Below, piece by piece: positions 29,030 through 41,218 of a DNA stretch of 64,000 nucleotides. The DNA is from Carex sylvatica (lineage: Eukaryota; Streptophyta; Magnoliopsida; Poales; Cyperaceae): NCBI GenBank assembly GCA_964058845.1, contig CAXKVR010000089.1, forward strand, positions 1-64,000, in the 5' to 3' direction. Position 1 is the stretch's first letter. Each line of letters opens with the position of its first letter. The notes under the pieces are model-generated. The model was not told the origin of the DNA and searched no databases. It saw only the letters and a list, made by a program, of their open reading frames with translations. A program made the position numbers and the translations under genes.

Positions 29030-29365
29030 CTTTTGACTATAAATATGCATGCAATAACACTGCATGGTTTTTTATCAGAGAGAGACAGGAAAAGAAAACT
29101 GAGACAAACACATGCATATGCTTCCGAAACACTCAAACAACAAGATAACAAAAGAGAAAAAGAGAAACAAATTATGCCTTGCCATGCATTGCAAGGGAGA
29201 ACCATTTAACATGAGAACAAGTCCCCTTTGGAATAGATGCATCACAGAAAGAGAGAGAATAGAGAAGAGAGAGATTATAAGATGCTGTCGGAACATAACA
29301 ACATAATAAAACACAAGTTTCATGTCAAGTCCTTGTCAATGTCATGCCTTGCCATGCATCAAAGT
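29030..29365 (+). other. Possible short transcript unit with a repeated 16-mer
   Basis: A TATA-like GACTATAAATATGC (29035-29048) is followed by a purine-rich leader-like stretch and two copies of ATGCCTTGCCATGCAT (about 29174 and 29344). No sustained reading frame or known microRNA was recognised. This may be a non-coding transcript or nothing. Confidence 0.2.
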
Positions 29366-29568
29366 GAGAGTCTCACAGATCATTTTTTTATTTTTATTTT
29401 CTTTAGAATAGTGTCACAATTCAAGTTTTGAATTTTCATTATATATAAATCAACATCTACACTTCTTCTTACTAAACAAACACATGCACTACAAATTAAA
29501 GTGTATTTGATAGTGTTATTTAATTACACTGGCTTCCATTTCATTCATTATCACTGACAGTTGGGTCT

Positions 29569-29867
29569 AGGGGTGCAAACGGATATGGATACGGATTGGA
29601 TAGTGGTAACATCATATCCGTATCTGCTTTTATTTTTCGGATACGGATACGAATTGGATATTAAACGAATATGGATATCCGTTTTTTAACATAATTTTTT
29701 TTATAAAATATATTAAACTATATGGTATATATCTACTATTCATATATATAGATAACTAAAATTTGAAGCCATATTTGTATTTGTATCTGCACGGATATTC
29801 AGATATCGAATATTTGTAAATAATTTTCAAATACAGATTCAAATACGAACGGATAATTTGCACCCCT
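29569..29867. mobile_element. 299-bp TIR element with 9-bp target duplication
   Basis: AGGGGTGCAAACGGAT at the left and CGGATAATTTGCACCCCT at the right. Flanks AGTTGGGTC and AGTTGGGCC (29559-29567, 29868-29876) form a 9-bp duplication with one change, so Mutator-like. The interior repeats GGATACGGAT-type words. Confidence 0.75.
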
Positions 29868-30341
29868 AGTTGGGCCCCCTTATGTCAGTGGAACCCATCT
29901 AAATGGAGTTTGTATCACTTAAATTTTGAATTTGAATCCAGAGCATTCGATCAAATTTGACACGAATATTAAAAGGGTTTATTGCAAATTGGAATGAATA
30001 ATTAGTCCGGATTTTGATCAAACGATATGAATCTTGACTTCAAATAAGCACATTAATTTTAAAAACATGATGAATAAAGGCATGTTTTTGGTAGGTAAGA
30101 ATTATAGGTACCCTCTAAAGTTCACATATTTTAGACCAACTTAATTACCAAAAAAAAAAATAAGATACAGGCTGCATGAGTGCTAATTTTTTGCTTGTGC
30201 ATGTATTTGTTTTGATTCAAATGAGTGTTTATTTAAATATGATTTAGATAATGAATTTAGATGATTAAAACAATAAGTATACATTTCGGAGGAGTTTGAT
30301 AGTAAATTTAAAAGTTTAAAATAGTCATTGACAACAGTTAA

Positions 30342-30342
30342 A

Positions 30343-30374
<32 letters not shown>

Positions 30375-30389
30375 ATATATATGTATATG

Positions 30390-30421
<32 letters not shown>

Positions 30422-30554
30422 TATATGTATCTATATATATATATATATATGTATCTATATATATATATATATATGTATCTATATATATATATATATATGT
30501 ATCTATATATATATATGTGTGTGTGTGTGTATATATATGTGTGTGTGTGTATAT
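30342..30554. repeat. Compound AT/GT microsatellite
   Basis: (AT)n and (GT)n tracts, with a higher-order unit of about 30 bp (GTATCTATAT plus further AT) repeated four times between 30420 and 30510. A short direct repeat (GACAAC, then AAAATAT) flanks the tract. Confidence 0.95.
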
Positions 30555-31314
30555 GACAACTGTCAAAATATTTATTTACCAAATTATATAATTATTTATT
30601 TTGATTCAAACAAATGTACTTATAAAATATTATTTCACATTTTTTTCATATAAAATACAATTTAATTCATGGTAAGATTATATTATTACATGGAACAAAA
30701 GGTACTTGTAATTAATTTATGAGAGCAACATATGGCAGAGGATTTGATTTGATTTGATTTGATTTCTACGACCATCGAAATTTCACGTCAAGGAATCTAC
30801 CTCAATTTTTTTTATTTTTTTTTTACTTTTCACGTCATAGTAGTTCGTTTTAGAGATGTGACACAACACAGTCTCAGTTCACCATCCAAATTTCATACAC
30901 CGACCATGCATTTTTAGATTCAAAAATGACAAATTTTGATCTTTCAAGAAAGTGTCTGTACAAATTGTGCACACATTTTTTGTCAAAAAGTTATGGCATT
31001 TATCTTCTGTGGCATTTTTACTGTGGCGATCATTGTGGCGTCTATAGTAACAAGATTTGTGAATTATTCGCAGATAATTCAGTCTGAAAAATTTGTGAAT
31101 CACGAAGTTTTTTACTCTGATGAACCTTTTCCAAATCATTAAGTTGTCACTATGGAACTACTGGCATCTTCTTTTTCTATTTTAGATGATTCGTTACACG
31201 GATTTACACATAGAAATGAGCGGACAAGAACTAGTGGGGATGCTAGCAAAAGTAAGAGAAGAAGAGAAGCACCGAAAGAGGGACACACAGTCTGAGAGAA
31301 AAAAGTTGGTTATT

Positions 31315-31470
31315 ATAAGAAATGGGGAGTTGGGCCTTGGCGTTACATGGCGTGGCCCATGGGCCCACAATTGGGGGCCCACACGCGTGACTAAGGCACG
31401 CTTTACACACGGATGGAGATGGATCCTTCTAAAGGTTCGTGGGTCCCACTTCCTTTCGCTAAACTTACCC
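31315..31470. other. GC-richer patch with repeated TGGGCC/GGCCCA words
   Basis: GGGCC or GGCCC occurs four or more times within about 60 bp (31333-31382), including GGCCCATGGGCCCAC. Such words resemble the plant site II promoter element, but I found no gene with a start nearby. A 123-codon frame across it lacks any protein-like feature. Confidence 0.35.
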
Positions 31471-31559
31471 AGACTTTTTCCCCAACAAAGCTGCCACCTT
31501 TGCAAGCTTTTCATTCCATCTCAGCACTCTTTTTTTTGGTTTTCTACAAATAAATAATG

Positions 31560-33426
31560 ATTTTTTAGTTTCTCATGATTAATTTGATATAAAATTATAC
31601 ACGAATAAAATTGAACGATTTCCAGTATATTATAAATCGTATTATGATAATTCGGTTTGTGTAGTAATCTACAACGAACAAACCAGATCTACACCATCAA
31701 TGTCTAATATGTGCTTTAACTGGACATGACATAAATTCAGTCCATCTGTTTTAGATCTAATTGACAATATCGTATTAATAAGACATGTTTTAAGATGAAA
31801 AAATTCACAATCACATATTGAGTAGCCTCTGATAATAATTTAAAAAACATTACATATATACCATTACAATAATCAAATTGATTGATGAACAATGAAACGT
31901 GTATGAAATATCACCATTTTAATGTATGATGCATTATATATCAGATGTAATACAATATTGTTTTTAAATTTGTATTTCAGTTATTAAGATTGTTAATTTT
32001 ATGGAATTATTTGTCAATAAATCCAATCTAATGGCCAGGCATCATTGTCATTAATTTTTCATAAATTTGTTGGCTGACATCGTACTTCCATCCACGTACT
32101 AACCTAATTAGAAGCAAATAACATATGCTTATGAGTTTTCATATTTGAATGATTCTATTGATTAGAAGGAAGAATAAGGCGAGACGATTTTAATTCCTAC
32201 GATTTTAAAGATTTTTTTTATGATACCATGGCTCATATTATGGTATATGACAAGAATTAAGTCATAACGAATTGAATAGTCAAAACTACTCATGTTCTTT
32301 CTTGCAGTCGCTTGAAAGAAGACATACGTCAACAGACTCTAAATGTTCTATAAGACACTATCGTATCTCACTTTTCCTTCTACTCTTTGTGTAAAAAAAT
32401 TAAAAAATTTAACTAGAATATGCATTTGTAAATTATAAAAAATGTAATTAAGGCGAATTATAATTCTTTCTCTATCTAATTCTACATAACATTCTATTTA
32501 TTCCTTCTAATAAAAAACCTTAAAATCCAAACCATCATTATCTCTCTTTTTTTATATTGAGTGTAACATCTATGGGTTTTTTTAAATTAGAATTAAAACA
32601 AAAATCTTCAGATAGAAGGAGGATCAGTCAAAGCAATTTTGCTCAAAAAATAGCTTCACCGCGCGAACCAATGATTCGTTGGACCCCTGAGTGGAACTTT
32701 TAATGGTAGATTGTTTGGCCAAGTGGACAAACTAATTTTCTGCCTCCATGGAACCGTTGCTTCGGACGAGTTATTTTTTTCCTAAAATTCAATCAACCAA
32801 TGCTCCTTCCATTTGAAGAATTTTGTTAAATTCTACTTTAAAAGAAAAAAAATCACATGTGTGTGCACAGAAGTGGAGAAGCGTAGCAAATCAAAACTAA
32901 GTAGTTTCTTCTACACCTTTCTCTTTCTTCCTTACGTAGTCATTGTTTGTTGGCCTCTTAAGGAAACAAATATCCAATTCTAGTATGTAGTAATCAATTA
33001 AGCGGGACCCATCTCTCATTATCGTTACCATACATATATATATATGCACCGTGTGCATGCATGTTGATGTACTTCTGTTTAAAAGCATGCTGTGCTATAT
33101 GTACTGCAAATTACCCAATAGATGTGGTCCACATGCATCGTCTCGTACGATCGATCTGACATGCATGTACGGAACTGATCATCCAAACTTTGTACATGTC
33201 GTCATACAAAGACTTGCGTAACTCTCGCCTCTGGGTTTTTACTATGCAGCTGCTTAATTGGTGCATGCAATGCATAGTGAGGCAAGTTGTACACTTAATT
33301 AATTAATTAATGAGACTCAATTGGTGCATGCATAGTGAGAGAAACTCTACACTTGCAACTTTGTTTGGATGGAGAGTAAGGGAGGGAGGGGAGGTAAAAA
33401 AAATAGAAGGGAATGAAATGAAATAG
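31560..33426. other. Intergenic DNA, no gene seen
   Basis: Only small palindromic runs (such as TTAATTAATTAATTAA at 33297-33312) and a directly repeated ATTGGTGCATGCA (about 33257 and 33320). Confidence 0.5.
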
Positions 33427-33436
33427 ACAGGGAGAC

Positions 33437-33813
33437 AGGGGCAGATCCAGCATATACTAGAGAGGAGGGGGGTTCGGATTTTGAGTTTTAGTGGTGATCT
33501 ATCGGTATTGATTAATTTTGTTCCTTCTAAAATTTTTGTTTCCCCTCTCTAAATGTTTAATTTGTAATTCAGATCAAATTTAATGTTAAACTCAAAATAA
33601 ATTTTTTAAATTATGATTGGTAATTAGAATTATAAGTTAAAAGCATCATAAATTACAAGTCAGAGCATTGGATAATAGAAGTCAAAGCATTATTTTTTTT
33701 ATTGAGTATCCAATTAGTTAATGAATTTAAATTCGATAAGCTATTTAAATCCGATTCAGTATTTTTTACCCCCCCCCCCCCTCCCCCTCGACGAAAATCC
33801 TGGATCTGCCCCT
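33437..33813. mobile_element. TIR element with GGGGCAGATCCAG ends
   Basis: AGGGGCAGATCCAG at the left and CTGGATCTGCCCCT at the right are exact inverses, 377 bp apart. Flanks ACAGGGAGA and AGAGGGAGA suggest an imperfect 9-bp duplication. There is a C-rich run just inside the right end. A related, more degraded copy lies at 43191-43537 and a fragment at about 35345-35400. Confidence 0.75.
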
Positions 33814-34495
33814 AGAGGGAGATTAACATATTTAATCTCTCATGTTTGACTGATTAATGAGTGAAAATAAATTTAAATTTCTTTTCAGTTTTATTTCTTG
33901 TTTCATTTATTAAAACTTAAAATGTTAATGAGATATTCGGTGGTTGCTATAAGTTTGTAACAAAGAAACTTTATGAGAATTACATATGTAAGATGAGGAG
34001 GGTTCAAATGCCTCCATCATGCCTCTATTTTTTAAAACTTAAAAGTCAAAATAAAACCATTGGATATGATCTACATCATTTTATTTATGCACGTGCAAAA
34101 AATTATGATATTTTAATTTTATTTTGATTGTCACCAAGAGCTTGTAAAAAATGCACTAATGTGGATGATTTCTAGACATTGATTTTTAAACTCATTGATT
34201 CACATAAAAATAAAATTAAAATGTGATAATTTTTTATAAGCACATAGAGATATAATGTTTGACATTTAATTGTGTTATTTTTTAAAATATTTGCAACAAA
34301 ATTTATTTTCATTTGTTACACTCCAAATAGAGGAAAATCAATTTTATTGATTACAATCATGCAAGATTAAACCTTTCTCCTCCTGTATCTTTCACATCTG
34401 TCATAATTTTGTCAAAAAAATTTCTTTTATTTCCTTCCCCTCACTTCCTTTACTCTCCATCCAAACAAGGTGTTAATGAAATGAGGGCTAGATAG

Positions 34496-34915
34496 GGGTG
34501 CAAACGGATCGGATATTCCGAATTTGCATTCGTATCTGAAAATTAGATATAGATATATGATATCTGAATATTCGTGTGGATACATATATGATTTTAAATT
34601 TTAATTATCCGCATCCGTATAGTAAATATATATCATATAGTTTAACATATCTTATGAAAAAAATTATGTTATTCACCAATAAATATTATGAACTTTGATA
34701 TTTTTCAAAATAATATTATATTTTTTTAATAAAGAATAGTATTGGAAAACAAATATCCAATTCGTATCTGTATCAGTATCTGAAAAATAAAAACAAATAC
34801 GAATATAGTTTTACCACTATTTGATATTTTTAAAATAATATTATATTTTTTTAATAAAGAATAGTATTGGAAAACAAATATCCAATTCGTATCTGTATCA
34901 GTATCCAATTGATAT
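34496..34915. mobile_element. One-ended relative of the 29.6 kb element with an internal duplication
   Basis: The left end AGGGGTGCAAACGGAT matches the element at 29569; no right end is present. Inside, about 34697-34782 and 34824-34908 are a direct duplication (AAAACAAATATCCAATTCGT in both). Confidence 0.6.
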
Positions 34916-35674
34916 CCCCTCTTTTCTTTTTCAAGAAAATTATGAGACTCAATTAACATTGAGTTTAACAAGTTTTTATTGCAAGTACTTTTCTTCAATT
35001 GACTTTTTTTTGGATGAAATCTACAAATGAAAACATTATAATCGAATACATATCTTGGCATTTCGATCTGTTCCATCGAATAAACATGTAAAAACAATAT
35101 AGATAATGATATTGTTCCCAAAAGAAAATTATTCAAATTTCATCTAGTGTTCATTTCTTCTTCTTTTTTTCCCTCAAAAAGATGAACTCTAGTTATTTAA
35201 ACAATGAATTTTGCATGAATTTTAAAGCAAATAAAGAAAAACTTCATATAGAGTGTTAGACAAAAATAATAATTTGAATGATAAATTAATTAGCATTCCT
35301 TGATCAAATTAAACAAATGTTTGATAATCGTACATCTATTTTTTAAACCCGATTCACTATTTTGTTGTCCCGGCGAAAATTCTAAATCCGTTCCTTCCTG
35401 TAGATCAAATTTTACCTTTTTTAAAATAATTTTTACTATTTTTTTAGATGGGTAAGCCATGCACAAGTAGTGATTTTAGAGACAATTAAATTTTTTTCTT
35501 GACTCCTAATGCTCTCTAATAGAACTCTCGTCTATCTCCGTAGAGAGAGAAGGAAAGAAAACAGAGAAAGAAAAAGCTAGCAAATTAAATTAGTAGATGA
35601 ATGCAATATAGAGACACAATGGCAGACTACGTTTCAGTCTCCGCTCTCCCAAACCTAGCATTAGATAATGTCAG

Positions 35675-35675
35675 T

Positions 35676-35725
<50 letters not shown>
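35675..35725. repeat. (CT)n microsatellite
   Basis: CT dinucleotide tract of about 50 bp with one interruption. Confidence 0.95.
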
Positions 35726-35727
<2 letters not shown>

Positions 35728-36841
35728 ATATATAGCGCCAAGTAGTGCCGCAGCCAAAAGCTGCAGCCATCCAATTATAGATTGAAAAATAAGGAGCACA
35801 CAATGTGACCCACTTTAGTTTTAAGATATGATTCCGCGCCACAGTTATGTACCATATGGCTGGCAACTTTTTTTTTTTTTTTTGTAGGGATAAAACAATT
35901 TTTGTACAATATGTACCATATAGCTGGCAAATTAAAATGGTGAAATATGTACAATATAGATGGCAAAATAAAATGGAAAAATATGTACAATGTGGGAAAA
36001 TTTTAAGAAAGGAATAAATTAAATTAATTTTGAAATTTTGGTTTATGATGACAATAAATTGATCTATATTAGTTGTGAATGCATCATTCAGAAAATAAAT
36101 ATAGACTTTTCAAAATTTGAAAACAAGAATACTGTTGCTGTTGTTGTTACCTTCCATTTGGAAAATCATGTTAGCAAAAAAAAAAAACAAATTCAAATAT
36201 CATTCGTATAATAATGCTGAAATGTGGGTGCATATTTGTGTTATCATTCATCAATTAATTTAAATTTCTACTTATCAATTGATACTTAAAAATGGCAAAA
36301 TATGTCGAATAAATTAATTTCTACTCATCGGTCATAGCTTAGTGTACAAGTAATTTCACTTTTACTTGTAAATATACTATTTTTTCAACTTCGTAGAATA
36401 TTACCTTTTGAAATACTAATTAAAGTGTAGAAGCATGAAAATAATTTACATATAATTAATATTTATATTTTCTTTTCTGAAGAATTACCTAAAGAATTAA
36501 GAAACGATGTATCAATTATTAATTAAATCTTTGAATGAATTTTAGTCAACCGTATTATATATTCTTGGTAATTAAACTATGAATTTTACATGACTACTTT
36601 GATCTAGTGAAGCATAGCATAAGTAGAATTATTGAATATTTTTCATTAATAATCAAGTAGCTTATAAACATATCTAAAATAGTTGCATTAATGAATATGA
36701 TGTACATCACTACATGATATAATACTTTTTTTTATTCTATTTATATTGTTACATGAGTATTGATATCATGTCAGATCTGAACACTATAATTAAGTATCAC
36801 ACATAAATACATTATGATACTAAAATGTACATAGGAGGGTC

Positions 36842-36938
36842 AATATTTTTTTTTTTTATAATTCATTAATACACAATATTTTTTTTTTATAATTCATTAA
36901 TACACAATCTTTTTCTTATAATTCATTAATACATAACA
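36842..36938. repeat. Tandem repeat, three units
   Basis: TATAATTCATTAATACA occurs three times, separated by T-rich runs of decreasing length, giving a unit of about 30-38 bp. Confidence 0.85.
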
Positions 36939-36939
36939 A

Positions 36940-38183
36940 ATATTCAGTGACAGTTGTGAGTTCGTTAGTGATAATACCGACACTTAAGAATAATATTTAT
37001 GGCAGTTTTACAACCAATTAACAATGTTACTTCTATGCAATAAAACCAGGTATGTTTTATATGGTAGGAAAAAAAGGAATGGAATCAAAACTCTTATTTA
37101 ATTATATTTTTCTTATCAAGGTATGTGTTCTTCTATGCAATAAAGACATGCAACAGATGGAAACTGACACTTGTAAGTTGTAAGTGATGATTTCTTTGCA
37201 TTAGGATTGAACAAGGCATGAGAAAAGCCAACTACTACTGCTTCAAGAAAGTGACCATTAAAATGATCTATTCTTGCTAGACACAAACACAAACTCTCTG
37301 AGTCTCTTTCTCTTCTCTTTCTTTGTGTGTGTGTGTGTTTTTTTTAATCCCTCTTCTCTCTCTCACGAGACACTATGACTGTAGATACAGTACACTTTAT
37401 TCAGAGATAAAGTAAATAAAACCATAGAATACCGTACTCTCCTTCTGTATATCACCTGTCCTATTTGCAAAATGGAAAAAAAAAAAAACATTGCTTAAAT
37501 TTATGTATAAAACAAAACAAAATTCTAGCGCTCCTTTATATTTTTTCATTGTATTAATCTCTGTTCACTTGTTTATAGCTTGCTTGCCGACACCTTTCTT
37601 GGTTATAATTCCTCTAAAGAAATAAAGAAAAGTATACAATTTCTTACTGACACTTCATAGCACTAGATAATTTGTGAATGAATGAAATAGAAATTCAATT
37701 AACAAGTCTAATGAATTCTTTTAGTTTATATATACAAATAAGATGTCTTCACATAATTTCACTAATTAATGATATCAAGGCAAACAATCAATAAATCATA
37801 GCAGGTGGTAATTCATGTCGGTGGGAGTGCAAATAATTTTTCAATACAATATAAATTAACAAGCAAATTCCAAGATTCTAGCCAAATGATTACATCAAGG
37901 AGAAATACAAACAGCTACCTATGATTAATGTTTGTGTTTATATCCTAATTTGACAAGTTTCATGCCTGATCAGGGATCCTTTCAGCTTGTAGAATATATA
38001 AAATGATATCATCTGATATGATATACCAAATCTCCTACACCTCTCAATTATTATTTCAAGATGCATAAGGAGAGATAAACATTTGATGATCTTTGTTCTC
38101 TACGTCGCTATAATAGAAACTGTTGAGCATACAACCTGCGCTAATAATTAATTAGTTAACTGTATATATAAAGCAATAAATAA
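36940..38183. other. AT-rich DNA downstream of the WIP gene
   Basis: No gene seen. The part next to 38183 would hold the 3'UTR of the zinc-finger gene. Confidence 0.5.
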
Positions 38184-39631
38184 CTAAAATATCATATGAT
38201 CATGATCACCATTATCATCTCCAATGGCACCATCATCTCCATCCTCTCCTTCTTCATCCTCATCATCGCCATCGCCATCAGCATAACAATCAACATCATC
38301 TCTCATCACATTATCACCAACAATCATTGACTCGATCATATGCGGTGCATGGCCATCTCCGAATGAACGGACATGATCCTTCAACGATCTCTTGTGCCTG
38401 AAATCCGAGCCGCAAATGCAAAACCATAAACGACCACAATTTTTCTCGTGAGTACGCCAATCTCCACGCACTGCAAATGGCTTGGCACAACGCCTACATG
38501 CAAAAGGCCTCGGACAATGCTTACGTTTATAGTGTGTTTGAAGTGTGCGAAAATCCTTGAGTGGTCGTGCACGTGGGTGATCGATGTTATTTCTGCAACC
38601 TTCGGCACAACAGTAACATGGTAACCGCATAAGTGATGGTGAAAGTGCTGTTGGAGCAACGACCGGGCCTGGCCGGGTTGGACCTCGTAGTGAATCGGAG
38701 CCTTTCCGATATTGTGATCCATGCCCCCACATGTGCATCTGCATGAGCATGAGGAAAGATAAATATTATTTATAGTTCACATATTGTGACCTATTTTCAT
38801 TTGATCATTGAGAAAATATTAAATGTATATGTTTCTGTTGTTTATTTTCACTTTTGACAAATATAAAATACTGTAATGTGTAGTTATTATTTGTGAACAT
38901 GGAATAGAGAGTTGTATATATAATTGTCAAATCAAGTTAAACAATAGTGCAGATTTAAAAGTTAAAATACCACCTGTTTATGTGAAAAATGATCATCTCT
39001 TTTCGGATTCTTATTGTAAGGAAATATATAGCAATAAGAGTAAGCACTGTAAAAAAAGATCTACATTTGTTCTAGTAAAATATATAACATATGGAAACCA
39101 TCCAGTATATATGTGTTAACTGATTAAACTCATATATGCAAGAGGAAGAAATTAAACCATGATTAATTAAGCAAATTAATATACATATATCACACATGTT
39201 TTTTCCTAATTTTATTTTAAAGAACATCGTTTATTGATGAACAAACAAATAAATACCTGCATATTGTTGAAGCGATTGAACGTCTTATGGCAAACTGTGC
39301 ATGAAAACTGTGTTGTGCCTACAAGGATCTCAGCAGGAGAAGGTATCCAGTACTGGCTTGGAACATGGTTGCCATTGCCAGGTGCAACTGCCGCTTGGTT
39401 CTCACCATTCGTAGAATCGACACCAGGTGGTGCAATAGATAGTGCAATTGTTAGGTCCGAAGGCTCAGAAGGAAAAGCAAAGGAAGAAGCCGAGACAGAA
39501 GCGGACGCGCTAGAAGAAGTAAAGCAAGGAGAGGTGTAAGAAGAATTAGGGTTTTGGTGGCCAGGTGGCCAAAGTGTGAGAAGTAGCATGGATTGATCTT
39601 CTTCCTCTTCATGGTTTTTGTGAAATTGCAT
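38184..39631 (-). CDS. WIP-family C2H2 zinc-finger transcription factor
   Basis: Nuclear DNA-binding protein of the plant WIP (TT1/NTT) family, which acts in reproductive tract, root and seed-coat development. Exons 39257-39631 and 38184-38738 join in phase 0 ([17 protein letters not shown]) to give 309 aa, within the family's size range. The variable N-terminus (about 1-105) is Ser-rich and holds [11 protein letters not shown], similar to a short motif conserved in the family. The zinc-finger region (about 110-265) has [71 protein letters not shown] and [18 protein letters not shown], with metal ligands apparently intact. The C-terminus is an unusual Asp/Glu/Gly-rich acidic tail of about 30 residues. 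The intron sits inside the first finger, as is usual for WIP genes. Orthology to one named WIP member cannot be settled by eye. Confidence 0.93.
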
Positions 39632-39740
39632 TGTTAGGTTTGGAGGATATATATTAGGGTTAATTAAGAGATTTTTGGGGCAAATGATTAGAGGAGAGAG
39701 ATGAAGAGTTGGTTACAAATATCTTGGTAAGGTCTGTTTG

Positions 39741-39750
39741 TATATATAGA
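39741..39750 (-). promoter_or_regulatory. TATA box of the WIP gene
   Basis: On the minus strand TCTATATATAC lies about 110 bp upstream of the ATG at 39631, a plausible core promoter with a leader of about 80 bases. Confidence 0.5.
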
Positions 39751-40116
39751 TGTAGAAAGAGAAAGAGTAAGGGAGTGGAATGAAATCAATGATTAATTGG
39801 TGGATGGATTTAGTATGGATCAAATTGTAAAAAGCAACTGAAAAGCAAAATGCATGGGTTAGAGGTATGGGTTGCATGGGTTATACGAGATAAAAATATA
39901 TAAATTACATATATCTAGTTCCATATTTGTACCATGATTTACTAGGTATTATTGTACATATAGTTGATTAATTGTTTATTATAAAACATTAAATTAAGCA
40001 TTAATTTATATATAATAAATGCCAAAAGAAATGAATGGATGTGATTTTCAATAATTCATTGAAACCGAGTTTTATTAGTTGAGAAAGTGTATATATATTG
40101 TTCCATATATATATCT

Positions 40117-41061
40117 AGAGGTGCTACTTTTACCTGATTACCTGGATCCGACCCGAAACCAATCCGGATCCGATTAATTTGGATAGGGTATGATTTAAAA
40201 AATATAGCCGGTTAAATTATGGGTATGGTTACAAAATTAATAATTTAATATCCGACCTAGATCAGAACCGGAACCAATAATGTAATGGGTAGGATATGAG
40301 TTTCATTTAATTATCCTACCCATAATCGAACCCGACCCGATACCCGTATAAATACCCGATAAAACATATATTAATAACTATTAATATATAAAAATACAAC
40401 TTTGCATATTAATTTTTGCATAAGCCGTGATGAGCCCAGTACTTTTTTGAATGTGAAAAAATAGAATGCAGTCACATATTCGCTATGTTTATACACATAG
40501 ATGGATGTCAAATTTATTCCTTCCATAACAGCTGCATTAACTTTTTAAATAAAATTTATTATTATGAATACATCCTTCAATATTTGTCTTGATATCATCT
40601 GCATAATAATGAAAATTTATTGCTCTCATTGATATGTCATTTCTACAAATTATTAGTATTTCATTCATAGAGTTTTTGAACCATAGAAAAAAAAAATCGT
40701 CATCTCTCTAATATATATATATTTTTTTAAATTATATCTCTTCTTCAATATTTTTATTTTCAAAAGTTATTTTCTCTCCGACCTCCTGATTTTTTTGTGA
40801 CATATACCCGCTCCGGATCCAGAACCACCCCGTATTCGAACCGGACCCAATAATCTACAAACAAGTTATGGGTATCTATCTACCCGGAACCGAAAGACTA
40901 GATCCGAAATATCTACGGGTAGATAGGTATCCGGATCCGAACCCGACCCGAATTGAAACAGATAAGTGTATGGATCGAAATTCGGATCCGAACACTTTTA
41001 GGGTACGGATCCAAATATAATAGTATCCGGACCTGACCCGACCCGGCCCGATAGCACCTCT
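40117..41061. mobile_element. TIR element of about 945 bp
   Basis: AGAGGTGCTA at the left and TAGCACCTCT at the right. Both subterminal zones are full of GGATCCGACCCG-like words and their inverses (40140-40340, 40800-41050), and the middle is AT-rich. AT-rich flanks hide the target duplication. No transposase frame. Confidence 0.65.
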
Positions 41062-41218
41062 ATATATACCTTTTATTATTAGCGTAAATGCTTGATGAGG
41101 TTGAATATATATATACATTTATTTTAGTTTCTCTTCTAGTACATTTATATCTTGATGAGATTAAAACAGGTATATATAATATTAATATGTAATTAATAAG
41201 TAGGAAACTATTTAACTA

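Noticed and set aside
30183..30653. Long open frames on both strands
   Set aside because: They are translations of the AT/GT microsatellite (IYIYIY and VCVCVY runs).
31186..31557. 123-codon frame on the plus strand
   Set aside because: No domain, an overlapping frame on the other strand is about as long, and composition follows the GC-rich patch.
34726..35136. 136-codon minus frame
   Set aside because: It covers the internal duplication of a non-coding element (repeated NWIFVFQ-like phrase) and has no recognised motif.
35627..35866. 79-codon minus frame with RERE repeats
   Set aside because: Translation of the (CT)n microsatellite.
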